DNA from: Exiguobacterium sp. s124
Lineage (GTDB): Bacteria; Bacillota; Bacilli; Exiguobacteriales; Exiguobacteriaceae
Direction of reading: 5' to 3'
Assembly (NCBI RefSeq): GCF_018617485.1
Contig: NZ_JACSKH010000001.1
Span: 1,612,001 to 1,676,000, forward strand
DNA length: 64,000 nucleotides
Shown here: positions 1 through 8,282 of the stretch, one piece after another
Layout: each line of letters starts with the position of its first letter
How positions within the stretch are numbered: the stretch's first letter is position 1
The notes under the pieces: generated by a model
What the model was told of the DNA's origin: nothing
The model's input: only the letters and a program-made list of their open reading frames with translations
Database searches by the model: none
Position numbers and translations under genes: made by a program

Positions 1-67
1 TTTCATGAGCGATTCGGGTCAGCGCGCGACGGATGGCTGATTCATCTAAAATGACGGATTGTTTCAT
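1..67 (-). CDS. pyrR: PyrR, pyrimidine operon attenuator / UPRTase (5' end only)
   Basis: Only the first 22 codons are inside the window; the gene continues past base 1. The translated start, MKQSVILDESAIRRALTRIA, is the typical PyrR N-terminus. PyrR is an RNA-binding regulator that senses UMP/UTP and causes termination in pyr mRNA leaders; many homologues also have weak uracil phosphoribosyltransferase activity. The ATG at 67 follows a strong AAAGGAGG ribosome site at 73-80. The upstream leader carries its own PyrR-binding loop and terminator, so autoregulation is expected. It follows rluD downstream, as in Bacillus. Confidence 0.9.
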   Translation of the reverse strand, partial: MKQSVILDESAIRRALTRIAHE

Positions 68-91
68 GTCATTCCTCCTTTCTTACTTTAT

Positions 92-133
92 CCAAAAAGA
101 AGACTCCCTCGTCCGGCTGGAAAGGGAGTCTTC
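92..133 (-). terminator. pyr leader attenuator terminator
   Basis: On the minus strand a GC-rich hairpin (arms about 124-133 and 99-110, GAAGACTCCC paired with GGGAGTCTTC) is followed by a U run at 94-98, just before the pyrR ribosome site. Its place between the PyrR-binding loop and pyrR marks it as the regulated attenuator. Confidence 0.85.
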
Positions 134-187
134 ATCAAAAACGGCAGTCTGATGCCGGGTTGAATTGACGTTAGTGTGACCGCGGTC

Positions 188-224
188 ACAATCCTTTCGC
201 AGCCTCTCTGGACTGGGTTTAAAG
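188..224 (-). promoter_or_regulatory. PyrR-binding anti-antiterminator loop
   Basis: The minus strand reads CCCAGTCCAGAGAGGCTGCG followed by AAAGGATTG. It contains the conserved CAGTCCAGAGAGGCT core that PyrR recognises in Bacillus pyr leaders. It lies upstream of the attenuator at 92-133 in the same leader. In the known mechanism PyrR-UMP stabilises this loop and lets the terminator form. Confidence 0.85.
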
Positions 225-265
225 GTGTTATGCTTCCTAGACTATAAATCGGAACGTGATAGAAG

Positions 266-1177
266 TCAACGAGTTTTCTCGATTTTATCTAACTTTGCGA
301 GTTCTGCTTTAAAGTCTTCCGGAAGTGGTGCCTCAAATTCCATCCATTCTTTCGTACGTGGATGGTGGAATCCAAGCGTTGCCGCATGTAAGGCTTGACC
401 GCCTAAATCAATCGTACGGCGCGGTCCATATTTCGGATCTCCCGCAAGCGGATGCCCGATATAGCGCATATGCACACGGATTTGGTGTGTGCGACCTGTC
501 TCGAGCTTACACTCGACGAGCGTGAAGTCTTTATAGCGCTCGAGTAATCGGAAATGCGTCACCGCTTCTTTTGCGTTCTTGTCCGTCACGGTCATACGCT
601 GACGGTCATTCGTATCACGACCAATCGGTGCCTCGATCGTCCCGAGTTCGTGAACGAGTTCGCCGTGAACGAGCGCGATGTATTCGCGTTTAATCGTCTT
701 ATCTTTCAATTGGCTCGCGAGCGACTCATGAGCCAAGTCATTTTTAGCGACCATGAGGAGACCCGTCGTATCTTTATCGATTCGGTGCACGATTCCTGGG
801 CGTTTCACCCCATTGATACCTGAAAGGTCATCACAATGTCCGAGTAGCGCATTGACGAGCGTTCCAGACGTGTGACCAGCTGCAGGGTGAACGACCATCC
901 CACGTGCTTTATTGACGACAATCATATCTTCATCTTCGAACACGATCTCAAGCGGAATGTTTTCAGGTAATACTTCGAGTTCCACAGCTTCAGGTACGTG
1001 CACTTCGATTTCATCGCCCACTTGGAGCTTGTAGTTCGGTTTGACGGCACTTCCATTGACGAGAAGCGCACCTGTCTTAATCCATTCTTGTACTTGTGAG
1101 CGTGACCATTCACCCTGGTCACTCACCCACTTATCAATTCTTGCCTTTTCATCGGCGACAAAAGTATAGGATTCCAT
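266..1177 (-). CDS. rluD: RluD-type 23S rRNA pseudouridine synthase (YlyB)
   Basis: 303 residues, normal family length. An N-terminal S4 RNA-binding domain (about residues 10-75, ending near LQVGDEIEVHVPE) precedes the RluA/RluD catalytic domain. The catalytic motif is HRIDKDTTGLLMVAKND, where the Asp after RI is the nucleophile; the later GRTHQIRVHM and GDPKYG stretches are also family signatures. It isomerises uridines in 23S rRNA; the exact positions are inferred from RluD homologues. The ATG at 1177 overlaps the lspA stop codon (TAATG), so the two are translationally coupled. The lspA-rluD-pyrR order is as in B. subtilis. Confidence 0.92.
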   Translation of the reverse strand: MESYTFVADEKARIDKWVSDQGEWSRSQVQEWIKTGALLVNGSAVKPNYKLQVGDEIEVHVPEAVELEVLPENIPLEIVFEDEDMIVVNKARGMVVHPAAGHTSGTLVNALLGHCDDLSGINGVKRPGIVHRIDKDTTGLLMVAKNDLAHESLASQLKDKTIKREYIALVHGELVHELGTIEAPIGRDTNDRQRMTVTDKNAKEAVTHFRLLERYKDFTLVECKLETGRTHQIRVHMRYIGHPLAGDPKYGPRRTIDLGGQALHAATLGFHHPRTKEWMEFEAPLPEDFKAELAKLDKIEKTR

Positions 1178-1650
1178 TACGATTGTCCCCTTTCTTTGTG
1201 TAATTTTTCTTCAAATAAAATCGCGATGACCATCAAGATGACACCGAATGTGAGTGCCATGTCGGCCACATTAAATATCGGGAAGTTGTAGCCAAACGGA
1301 TACGTATCGACAAAGTCGACGACTTCGCCACGGAACAAGCGATCGATAAAGTTACCAATCGCACCGGCCAAGAGTAGCCCAACACTATATCCAAGAAGCT
1401 GATACCCGTTTACTTCTTTATGCAAGAAGTAAACAAGTCCCGCAACGACAAGAATCGTGATGACGAAAAAGAACACCATCTGTCCTTCTAACATCCCCCA
1501 AGCCGCTCCTTTATTGCGATAAGAGGTCCAGTATAACAAGTTCGGGATGACTTCAATCGATTGACCGATCGTCATCGTCTGAACGACAACCCATTTTGTG
1601 AGTTGGTCGATCAAAATCAAGATGACGGCCAATCCGTAATATCGTTTCAT
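1177..1650 (-). CDS. lspA: Lipoprotein signal peptidase (signal peptidase II)
   Basis: 157 residues with four predicted membrane helices. The two catalytic aspartates of this aspartic protease are visible in GNFIDR (Asp103) and NVAD (Asp130). It cleaves diacylglyceryl-modified prolipoproteins before the lipobox cysteine on the outer face of the membrane. Likely clients in this window are CtaC and the lipoprotein-hydrolase at 61552. A good ribosome site (AAAGGAGA) lies 5 bases before the ATG. It sits between ileS and rluD and overlaps rluD. Confidence 0.93.
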   Translation of the reverse strand: MKRYYGLAVILILIDQLTKWVVVQTMTIGQSIEVIPNLLYWTSYRNKGAAWGMLEGQMVFFFVITILVVAGLVYFLHKEVNGYQLLGYSVGLLLAGAIGNFIDRLFRGEVVDFVDTYPFGYNFPIFNVADMALTFGVILMVIAILFEEKLHKERGQS

Positions 1651-1675
1651 ATGCGTCTCCTTTCAAGCCGTTAAG

Positions 1676-1705
1676 AAACCGGAGTGGGGACGCCACTCCG
1701 GTTCG
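1676..1705 (-). terminator. Hairpin between ileS and lspA
   Basis: After the ileS stop the minus strand forms a strong stem (AACCGGAGTGG paired with CCACTCCGGTT) followed by TTTCTTAAC. The interrupted U run suggests partial termination or an mRNA stability element rather than a full stop, because lspA begins only 26 bases further on. Confidence 0.6.
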
Positions 1706-1707
1706 TC

Positions 1708-4434
1708 TTAACCGATTACTGATGCACAGCGTGGGCAAAGCTCAGGATGCTCTTCGTTTTGTCCAAGCTCTGTCGAGTATGTCCAACAACGTGCACAAGC
1801 AGCTCCATCCGCTTTCATGACTGTGATTTTCGTCGTCGCATAATCGACGTCTGCCGTCTCAGCCCATTCTACTTGTGAAACTTGAAGCAACTGACTGACG
1901 TTATCGATTGTTTCCAACAACGATGCAGTCTCAGCTTTCGGTGCGAGAATCAACTTCGCTTCAAGCGGTTTCCCGATCAATTTCTCGCCACGTGCGATTT
2001 CAATCGCTTTGAGGACATCGTCACGGAAGACGAGGAATTTCGACCATTTGTCTAACAACGCTTGCTCGTCAGTCGTCAACGCATCGACTTCTTCAAGATC
2101 AGTCAAGAAGATGCTTGCTTCTGACTTCCCAGGAACCTCTTTCCACGCCTCATCGGCAGTGTGTGGAAGAACTGGAGCCAACAGCTTCGTCAACAGGACG
2201 ACCGCATCGTACATGACCGTCTGAACAGCACGACGGCGAAGATCATCTTCACGTTCGATATAAAGGATATCTTTTGTGAAGTCGAGATAGAACGATGACA
2301 ACTCGTTGACGCAGAAGTTATGGACGAGATGGTACACCGCCATGAAGTCAAACGTGTCATACGCTTTGACAACTTTCGCCTGAAGCTGTTTCAGTTTTGT
2401 CGCCATGAAGCGGTCTGCCTCTGGCATGTCATCGAATGCGACGCGCATCGACGGCTCAAAACCGTTCAAGTTTCCAAGAAGGAAACGAATGGTGTTACGC
2501 ATCTTACGGTATACTTCTGACACTTGTTTAAAGTTATCGTGTGAAGCGCGAACGTCCGACTGATAGTCGACCGAAGCGACCCAAAGGCGCACGATTTCAG
2601 CACCATACTGCTTCACGAGATCGTTCGGTGCAATCGTGTTGCCGAGCGACTTCGACATTTTACGTCCATCTCCATCAAGGACGAAACCGTGGCTCAAGAC
2701 GTTACGATATGGAGCTTTGCCCGTCGTCGCAACAGCTGTTGAGAGTGACGAGTTGAACCAACCACGGTATTGGTCAGACCCTTCAAGATAGAGGTCTGCA
2801 GGGCGACGTAGGTTTTCACGTTCCTCTAACACACCCGCGTGAGATGAACCTGAATCGAACCAGACGTCCATGATGTCGAGCTCTTTACGGAATTCGCCAT
2901 TTGGGCTGTTCGGATGCGTGAATCCTTCAGGGAGAAGGTCTTTTGCTTCGCGCTCGTACCAAACGTTTGATCCGTGTTCACGGAACAAGTTCGCGACGTG
3001 ATCGATTGTCTCGTTTGTGATGATTTCCGTTCCATCCTCTGCATAGAAGATTGGGATTGGTACGCCCCACGCACGTTGACGACTGATGACCCAGTCCCCA
3101 CGGTCACGGACCATGTTGTAAAGACGTGTCATTCCCCATTCAGGAACCCAGTTTACTTCTTCGATTTCACGAAGCATGTCTTCGCGGAAGTCTTTGATTG
3201 AAGCGAACCATTGCGGTGTCGCACGGAAGATGACTGGTTTTTTCGTACGCCAGTCGTGTGGGTACGAGTGTTTGATGAATTTCAAGTTGAGCAAGAAACC
3301 ATTCTCTTCAAGTTTCATCCCGATTTGTTTGTTCGCATCTTCATAGAACAGCCCTTCGAAACCAGGAGCCTCAGCCGTCATGTAACCGCGGTCATCGACC
3401 GGGCAAAGGACATCTAAGCCGTAAGCCTGTCCGACACGATAGTCATCTTCCCCGTGACCTGGAGCTGTGTGGACGAGTCCAGTCGCATCCGCTGTGACGT
3501 GATCGCCAAGCATGACGAGCGATGTGCGGTCATATAGTGGATGTTGAGCCGTCATATATTCAAAGTCACGACCATTCCATGAGCCGCTCACTGTGAAATT
3601 AGACCATCCGAGCGCTGTCGTCACTTCTTCAACGAGCGTCTCTGCGACGATATAACCTTTTCCTTCATGCTCGATGCGCGTGTATGTCAACTCATCACTC
3701 ACTGCAATCCCAAGGTTCGCTGGGATTGTCCAAGGAGTCGTTGTCCAGATGACAAAGTGATCATCAGACGTCAATGTGTCTTTACCGTCTACGACGCGGA
3801 ATGCCACATAGATGGCTGGTGATTTTTTATCGTAATATTCGATCTCCGCTTCCGCGAGTGCAGACTCAGAAGATGGCGACCAATATACTGGCTTTTTCCC
3901 TTTATAGATATATCCTTTTTCAGCCATCGTTCCGAACAAGCGGATTTGTGCCGCCTCGTATTCTGGAAGAAGTGTGATATATGGATTTTCAAAGTCTGCA
4001 AGAAGACCAAGACGTTTGAACTGTTCACGTTGCGAGTTCACCTGCTCCATCGCATACTCCGCACACTTTTCACGGAATTCAGCGACTGTCATCTCCTTGC
4101 GGTTGACGCCGGCTTTTTGAAGGGCGTTCTCGATTGGAAGACCGTGTGTGTCCCAACCTGGAATCATTGGAGACTGGTACCCGTTCATCCCTTTGAAACG
4201 AACGATGATGTCTTTTAATACTTTGTTCATCGCATGTCCCATATGGATGTCGCCGTTCGCATATGGAGGACCGTCATGCAAGATGTATTGTGGTTTCCCA
4301 GCATTTTTCTCTTGTACCTTGTTGTAAAGGTCCATGTCTTCCCATTCTGTTTGCATCGCTGGTTCGCGTTTTGGTAAATTCCCACGCATTGCGAATTCTG
4401 TGTTTGGCATTAATAGCGTGTCTTTGTAGTTCAT
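1708..4434 (-). CDS. ileS: Isoleucyl-tRNA synthetase
   Basis: 908 residues, class Ia synthetase that charges tRNA-Ile in the cytoplasm. The HIGH-type motif is in [18 protein letters not shown] (near residue 58) and the KMSKS loop is in [12 protein letters not shown]. Between them lies the CP1 editing domain ([16 protein letters not shown]). The C-terminus has the zinc-binding pattern CARCW...CPRC, as in the bacterial (ileS1-like) type. The ATG at 4434 follows an AGGAG site. Expression is controlled by the T-box leader directly upstream, and the transcript may continue into lspA and rluD. Confidence 0.97.
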   Translation of the reverse strand: MNYKDTLLMPNTEFAMRGNLPKREPAMQTEWEDMDLYNKVQEKNAGKPQYILHDGPPYANGDIHMGHAMNKVLKDIIVRFKGMNGYQSPMIPGWDTHGLPIENALQKAGVNRKEMTVAEFREKCAEYAMEQVNSQREQFKRLGLLADFENPYITLLPEYEAAQIRLFGTMAEKGYIYKGKKPVYWSPSSESALAEAEIEYYDKKSPAIYVAFRVVDGKDTLTSDDHFVIWTTTPWTIPANLGIAVSDELTYTRIEHEGKGYIVAETLVEEVTTALGWSNFTVSGSWNGRDFEYMTAQHPLYDRTSLVMLGDHVTADATGLVHTAPGHGEDDYRVGQAYGLDVLCPVDDRGYMTAEAPGFEGLFYEDANKQIGMKLEENGFLLNLKFIKHSYPHDWRTKKPVIFRATPQWFASIKDFREDMLREIEEVNWVPEWGMTRLYNMVRDRGDWVISRQRAWGVPIPIFYAEDGTEIITNETIDHVANLFREHGSNVWYEREAKDLLPEGFTHPNSPNGEFRKELDIMDVWFDSGSSHAGVLEERENLRRPADLYLEGSDQYRGWFNSSLSTAVATTGKAPYRNVLSHGFVLDGDGRKMSKSLGNTIAPNDLVKQYGAEIVRLWVASVDYQSDVRASHDNFKQVSEVYRKMRNTIRFLLGNLNGFEPSMRVAFDDMPEADRFMATKLKQLQAKVVKAYDTFDFMAVYHLVHNFCVNELSSFYLDFTKDILYIEREDDLRRRAVQTVMYDAVVLLTKLLAPVLPHTADEAWKEVPGKSEASIFLTDLEEVDALTTDEQALLDKWSKFLVFRDDVLKAIEIARGEKLIGKPLEAKLILAPKAETASLLETIDNVSQLLQVSQVEWAETADVDYATTKITVMKADGAACARCWTYSTELGQNEEHPELCPRCASVIG

Positions 4435-4465
4435 CGAAACTCCTCCATCAACATTTATTAGAAAT

Positions 4466-4505
4466 CAAAAAAAACCAACCCATCCCTGATAGGGACGAGT
4501 TGGTT
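4466..4505 (-). terminator. T-box regulated terminator of ileS
   Basis: Minus strand: a 15-bp stem (AACCAACTCGTCCCT with AGGGATGGGTTGGTT, two G-U pairs) followed by eight U residues, located between the T-box sequence and ileS. It is the transcription switch of the T-box. Confidence 0.93.
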
Positions 4506-4743
4506 GACTCGCGGTACCACCCTACTAGTCTCACTTTCATGAGACCGCTCTCGGTAACCGATAACGAGGTCAGGCGGTCACGCTTACTATTGTTCAGCGT
4601 GACAACTCATAGGGGATACCGATTCGAGTCTTTCTCTTAGGCTCTCACCGTCCCTAAGTCGCTTCGTAGGTATGACTCGATCGACGCGTCCTACTCAACG
4701 TGTTGATCATTTATCCATGTTGTTCTTCATTCTGTGTGACTTC
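4466..4743 (-). ncRNA. Isoleucine T-box riboswitch leader of ileS
   Basis: The minus strand holds the invariant T-box sequence AGGGTGGTACCGCG (4510-4523), which pairs with the uncharged tRNA acceptor end. Stem I begins near 4700. A perfect 7-bp helix (TCGAGTC/GACTCGA) leads directly to the triplet AUC at 4621-4623, which I take as the isoleucine specifier. The distal stem I element AGGGACGGTGAGAGCCT is also present. The terminator is at 4466-4505. In the known mechanism uncharged tRNA-Ile stabilises the antiterminator and turns on ileS. The leader starts inside the divIVA coding region. Confidence 0.92.
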
Positions 4744-5259
4744 GTGGTCATTATACGCAAGTTCTGATCTATCGTCAAGAACCGTCTGAACAGGCGGTTC
4801 TCCTACAATCGTTTCCCATTCCGTGCTATTCAAGAGCTCCATCTGGGCATCAACGAGGACACGGAAACGCGTCCGATACAATTCCACTTTTTTGAGCATT
4901 TGCACGACTTCACGTTCTGCGAGCTGCTCTTTACGGGTTGCTTCTTCTTCACGAGCGTACGCTTCACGTTCCGCTTGTTTCAAAATCAGGCTCGCTTCTT
5001 TTTGTGCATTGTTCTTCACTTCTTCCGCAGCTTCCTGCGCGACGATAATCGACTTGTTCAACGTATCTTCCATCGAGGAGAAGTAGTCAATGCGAGCTTG
5101 CATATCGTTGACAAGTTCTTCATACCGTCGATTCTCACGAATCAATAGTTCAAACTCTTTAATGATTTGATCTAAAAATTCATTGACCTCATCGATGTCG
5201 TACCCACGAAAACGGGAAGAGAATTCTTTATTATGAATATCAATCGGTGTCAACGCCAT
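4711..5259 (-). CDS. divIVA: DivIVA, polar/septal curvature-sensing coiled-coil protein
   Basis: 182 residues. The N-terminal membrane-binding domain has the signature NKEFSSRFRGYDIDEVNEFL; it is followed by a long coiled coil (about residues 30-150, rich in E/K/A/R heptads) and an acidic tail. DivIVA binds negatively curved membrane at septa and poles and recruits division-site or wall-synthesis partners; in non-sporulating species it is mainly a growth/division scaffold. RBS GGAGG precedes the ATG. It lies 19 bp after ylmH. The 3' end doubles as the promoter of the ileS T-box. Confidence 0.95.
   Translation of the reverse strand: MALTPIDIHNKEFSSRFRGYDIDEVNEFLDQIIKEFELLIRENRRYEELVNDMQARIDYFSSMEDTLNKSIIVAQEAAEEVKNNAQKEASLILKQAEREAYAREEEATRKEQLAEREVVQMLKKVELYRTRFRVLVDAQMELLNSTEWETIVGEPPVQTVLDDRSELAYNDHEVTQNEEQHG
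4750..4778 (-). promoter_or_regulatory. Sigma-A promoter for ileS inside divIVA
   Basis: On the minus strand TTGACG (4773-4778), 17 bp, TATAAT (4750-4755) lies within the last 25 codons of divIVA. Predicted transcription would start near 4743 and run straight into the T-box. The near-consensus match and correct spacing make this the obvious ileS promoter. Confidence 0.8.
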
Positions 5260-5278
5260 TCGACTTTCCTCCTAAAAT

Positions 5279-6049
5279 TTAACGTATGGTCCCATACTGT
5301 ATTTTAATCTTTTCACGTTTGGTCGAACCAAGAATCTCCATCATCTTAATACGACCGTATCCACGAACGGATAGAAGATCGTCTGGTTCAAGCATAAAGC
5401 TCGGATCTTCGATGGCTTTATGATTCACTTTACAGTCACCATGTTTCACAAGCGCTTGGGCTTTCTGACGTGATATGTTGAGCACCTCGCTCACGACGGT
5501 ATCAAATCGCAACGAGGATACAATCCCAAACCCTTCGACCCATTCTGTTTCTGGAACGACGAGAATGTCATCTTTCGCAACAGCAGAAATGCGAACTTTT
5601 GCTTTTCCGACACGTTCCAAGTTCATTTCGATAAATCCGACCGCTTCACGGGTTGTCGCAAACTGGACGATTTCATCTTCAAGGACGACATCCCCAAACT
5701 TTTGACGCTTCAGTCCAGCGTTCAGTAAGGTTCCAGTCACTTGTCGATGCGTCAGGTCAACAAATTTTGTCGGATATTCGATGCGACGAATCTCGATTTC
5801 AAAATCATCAACGTTCAGTTCATAGTACTCTGGCGCCAAAATCAGCCGCCGGCGTTCTGCTCCTTCGAATCCGCCGTCGTCATGAATGACGAGCTGTTTA
5901 CCGACAAGCTGTTTGACGATTTGCTGTTCACGAGGGTCTAAAAAGTCTGTCAACTTCAATACGTAGCTGTCCTCGACTTGTTGTACCCAATCTAGCACTT
6001 GCTCCACGAACGCCCGTTCACTTGGTCGGTAATGATCATAAACGCTCAT
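5279..6049 (-). CDS. ylmH: YlmH, S4-domain RNA-binding protein
   Basis: 256 residues. The C-terminal S4 domain is clear (VSEVLNISRQKAQALVKHGD, then SVRGYGRIKM near the end); the N-terminal part is the YlmH-specific RRM-like region. Homologues bind ribosomal 50S-peptidyl-tRNA complexes, and B. subtilis YlmH has been reported to take part in ribosome-associated quality control. Conserved next to sepF and divIVA in most Firmicutes, although a direct division role is unproven. The start follows GGGTGATGT and lies 3 bp after ylmG. Confidence 0.88.
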   Translation of the reverse strand: MSVYDHYRPSERAFVEQVLDWVQQVEDSYVLKLTDFLDPREQQIVKQLVGKQLVIHDDGGFEGAERRRLILAPEYYELNVDDFEIEIRRIEYPTKFVDLTHRQVTGTLLNAGLKRQKFGDVVLEDEIVQFATTREAVGFIEMNLERVGKAKVRISAVAKDDILVVPETEWVEGFGIVSSLRFDTVVSEVLNISRQKAQALVKHGDCKVNHKAIEDPSFMLEPDDLLSVRGYGRIKMMEILGSTKREKIKIQYGTIR

Positions 6050-6052
6050 ACA

Positions 6053-6322
6053 TCACCCAAAAATGGCAGTGATGCCGGCTTGTGCCATCCGAAGCACGAA
6101 CAACGCCACGATTGGAGAGATATCGAGCATGCCACCGATTGGCGGGATAATTCGACGGAACGGTGCTAAAAATGGTTCACATAAGAACGATAAAATTTGT
6201 CCGAACTTCGATTCACGCGCGTTCGGGAACCATGATAATAAGATATAGCCGATGAGAATCCAACTATAAATACCAAGTAAGTCTCTCAACGTATTGCCTA
6301 AGGCAGGGATTACGTTTTCCAT
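6053..6322 (-). CDS. ylmG: YlmG/YggT family membrane protein
   Basis: 89 residues with two hydrophobic helices (about 12-32 and 62-85) separated by the hallmark segment FPNARESKFGQILSFLCEPF followed by FRRIIPPIGG. The YggT family is found in bacteria and chloroplasts and is linked genetically to cell division or nucleoid/membrane organisation; the biochemical role is unknown. It lies 4 bp after sepF and 3 bp before ylmH, so it is in the same transcript. Confidence 0.88.
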   Translation of the reverse strand: MENVIPALGNTLRDLLGIYSWILIGYILLSWFPNARESKFGQILSFLCEPFLAPFRRIIPPIGGMLDISPIVALFVLRMAQAGITAIFG

Positions 6323-6326
6323 TCAG

Positions 6327-6797
6327 TTACCACCCTTTACTATGAAGTTCATCCTCCGAAATCAAGTTTGAGATTGAACCAGTCAATTCGACGTTGTTCG
6401 GAGTACACAGAATCGTGTTATGTCCAATCGAAGTCATCGATCCTTCTAGTGCATAAACGACACCGGAAAGGAAGTTGACGACTTGACGCGATTGCTCTTT
6501 TGACATGCGCTGAAGATTGACGATGACAGCACGGTTTTCTTTCAATTGGTCGCTAATATCTTGCGCCTCAGCAAATACACGTGGTTCGGCCAATACGACT
6601 TTCGAACGTTCTTTCTTCTTCGTATTTAACGCCACAAGATTATTTGCTGATTTCGGACGATCTTCTTGTCTCACGACCGATGTTTCAGTCGAAGAAGGTG
6701 TGGTTGTGTTTGCGACGGCAAACTCTTCTTCTTCGTATGTGCTGTTCGGATCTTCCTCAAGTCCAAAGAAATCTTTCATTTTGTTTTTGATTGACAT
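6327..6797 (-). CDS. sepF: SepF, FtsZ-binding membrane anchor
   Basis: 156 residues. An N-terminal amphipathic membrane-targeting helix (MSIKNKMKDFFGLEED) is joined by a low-complexity acidic/Thr-Ser linker to a C-terminal SepF domain (from about residue 68, with VIVNLQRMSKEQSRQVVNFL and FLSGVVYALEGSMTSIG). SepF polymerises into rings, bundles FtsZ filaments and tethers them to the membrane, partly redundant with FtsA. AAGGAGG precedes the ATG. Part of the ylmE-sepF-ylmG-ylmH-divIVA string. Confidence 0.95.
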   Translation of the reverse strand: MSIKNKMKDFFGLEEDPNSTYEEEEFAVANTTTPSSTETSVVRQEDRPKSANNLVALNTKKKERSKVVLAEPRVFAEAQDISDQLKENRAVIVNLQRMSKEQSRQVVNFLSGVVYALEGSMTSIGHNTILCTPNNVELTGSISNLISEDELHSKGW

Positions 6798-6820
6798 AAC
6801 GGATTCCTCCTTAAGATATA

Positions 6821-7474
6821 TTATTGCACAAGTACGGTACCAATACGAACAAACGATGCGCCTTCTTCAATCGCGATCGGGTAATCGTTTGACATCCCCA
6901 TCGACAGTTCCGTGCAAGGTGCGTGTTCAAACGCCTTTGCGGTTACTTCATCACGTAATTGACGTAAACGGCTGAACGTCTCACGAACGACTGTCTCCTC
7001 TTCGGTGAACGGTGCCATCGTCATCAACCCGATGATTCGAATATGAGGATACTGTTTACAGTTCTCGATGAAAGGCATAACTTCCTCTATTTCGAGACCA
7101 TGTTTTGAATCTTCTCCCGACGTGTTCACTTGAACGAAACAATCGATTGTTTTGTTCGCCCGTTTATCAATCTCTGCAGCGAGTGATAGACGGTCTAACG
7201 AGTGGATCGCGGCAACGTGATCGATGATTTGTCTCACCTTCCGCGTCTGTAACGTGCCGATGAAGTGAAACTTCGCATCTTCTGGCATCCCTTTTACTTT
7301 TTCAAGCAAAGAGTCCGGTCGATTCTCACCAAAGTCACGAATCCCCTCTTCATAGAGGGCGTTGGCGACATCAACGCCGACCGACTTCGTGACAGCAATC
7401 AAAGTCGGTTCTACATGTTGAACGTGTGCTGCCATGATGGATTGAACTTGTTTTACGTTATCTGAAATACTCAC
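6821..7474 (-). CDS. ylmE: YggS/PROSC-type PLP homeostasis protein (YlmE)
   Basis: 217 residues, single-domain TIM-barrel PLP protein. The PLP-binding lysine lies in LIAVTKSVG (near residue 30), followed by FGENRPDSLLEK and FHFIGTLQTRKV; the phosphate-binding end is SMGMSNDYPIAI. Members have no known catalytic activity and keep free PLP and amino-acid pools in balance. The start is GTG at 7474, eight bases after AGGAG, and overlaps pgeF by four bases. In B. subtilis this gene also sits just upstream of sepF. Confidence 0.9.
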   Translation of the reverse strand: MSISDNVKQVQSIMAAHVQHVEPTLIAVTKSVGVDVANALYEEGIRDFGENRPDSLLEKVKGMPEDAKFHFIGTLQTRKVRQIIDHVAAIHSLDRLSLAAEIDKRANKTIDCFVQVNTSGEDSKHGLEIEEVMPFIENCKQYPHIRIIGLMTMAPFTEEETVVRETFSRLRQLRDEVTAKAFEHAPCTELSMGMSNDYPIAIEEGASFVRIGTVLVQ

Positions 7475-8232
7475 AATTTACGCTCCTTGACGATGACTGC
7501 CGCAAATCGACGTTTCGTTTCTCCATCTCGATACGAGAAAAATGGAGCATTTGCGCCAGTCGGTAAATTCGATTGCATGACGGACGCGTCATGTTCTTTA
7601 GCCAATACTTCATTGACGGTTTGAAGTGATAACATGGCGTGATCACCGGACTCCTGTCGAACAGCTTGTCCATAGGCGGTCGGTGAGACGGCACGAACTG
7701 CTTCTAGCACACGACGATCGACTTCATAGTCATCACCAGAAATCGATGGACCGACGAGCATCTCCACTTCCGTTGCATCGATTCCTTGTTCGTTAAATGC
7801 GTGAACCATAGTCTCGACGATATTCCCGACCGTCCCTTTCCAGCCCGCATGTGCAACTCCGATGACCCCATGGTCTTTCGCGCAGAAAAAGAGAGGTACG
7901 CAGTCAGCGAAGACGAGCGCGAGTGGTATGGCTTCTTCTTTCGTGACGAGTCCGTCTGTTTGCGGGATCGCCTCGTCATATCGAAATGCGCCTTTTCCCT
8001 TGTCGGCTGACTCGACGAGATGAACCGTTGTACCGTGTACTTGGTCGGCCCAAACTGAATCTTCAAGTGAAAGCTCTGCCTGTTGAAAGAATCGTTGACG
8101 ATTTTGAACGACCTGATCGACGTCATCACCGACGTGAAGACCGACGTTTCCGGCATTGTGTCCGTTCGTCCGTGTCGTCACGTAAGCGTGATAGCGATTC
8201 GTTTCGGTTTCCCATGTATGTAACAGTTGCAT
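7471..8232 (-). CDS. pgeF: PgeF/YlmD multicopper-type laccase-domain protein
   Basis: 253 residues of the DUF152/YfiH family. Zinc-site residues are visible in GLHVGDD, ADCVPLFF and HAGWKGT; VGPSISGDDYEV is a further family motif. Members have been described as peptidoglycan editing factor (E. coli YfiH/PgeF, which removes L-Ser-containing precursors) and as purine nucleoside phosphorylases (FAMIN-like). Its position in a cell-wall/division region fits the first role, but that is inference. ATG at 8232 follows AAAAAGGAG. A terminator-like hairpin lies between it and ftsZ upstream. Confidence 0.85.
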   Translation of the reverse strand: MQLLHTWETETNRYHAYVTTRTNGHNAGNVGLHVGDDVDQVVQNRQRFFQQAELSLEDSVWADQVHGTTVHLVESADKGKGAFRYDEAIPQTDGLVTKEEAIPLALVFADCVPLFFCAKDHGVIGVAHAGWKGTVGNIVETMVHAFNEQGIDATEVEMLVGPSISGDDYEVDRRVLEAVRAVSPTAYGQAVRQESGDHAMLSLQTVNEVLAKEHDASVMQSNLPTGANAPFFSYRDGETKRRFAAVIVKERKL

Positions 8233-8246
8233 CGGATTCTCCTTTT

Positions 8247-8277
8247 TAGAAAAAGGGATGCCGATTCGGCACCCCTT
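8247..8277 (-). terminator. Terminator after ftsZ
   Basis: Minus strand: GGGGTGCCGA/TCGGCATCCC hairpin followed by CCCTTTTTCT, 6 bases after the ftsZ stop. pgeF starts only 15 bases downstream with no room for a promoter, so the terminator must leak if pgeF and the ylm genes are read from the ftsAZ transcript. Confidence 0.75.
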
Positions 8278-8282
8278 GTTGT

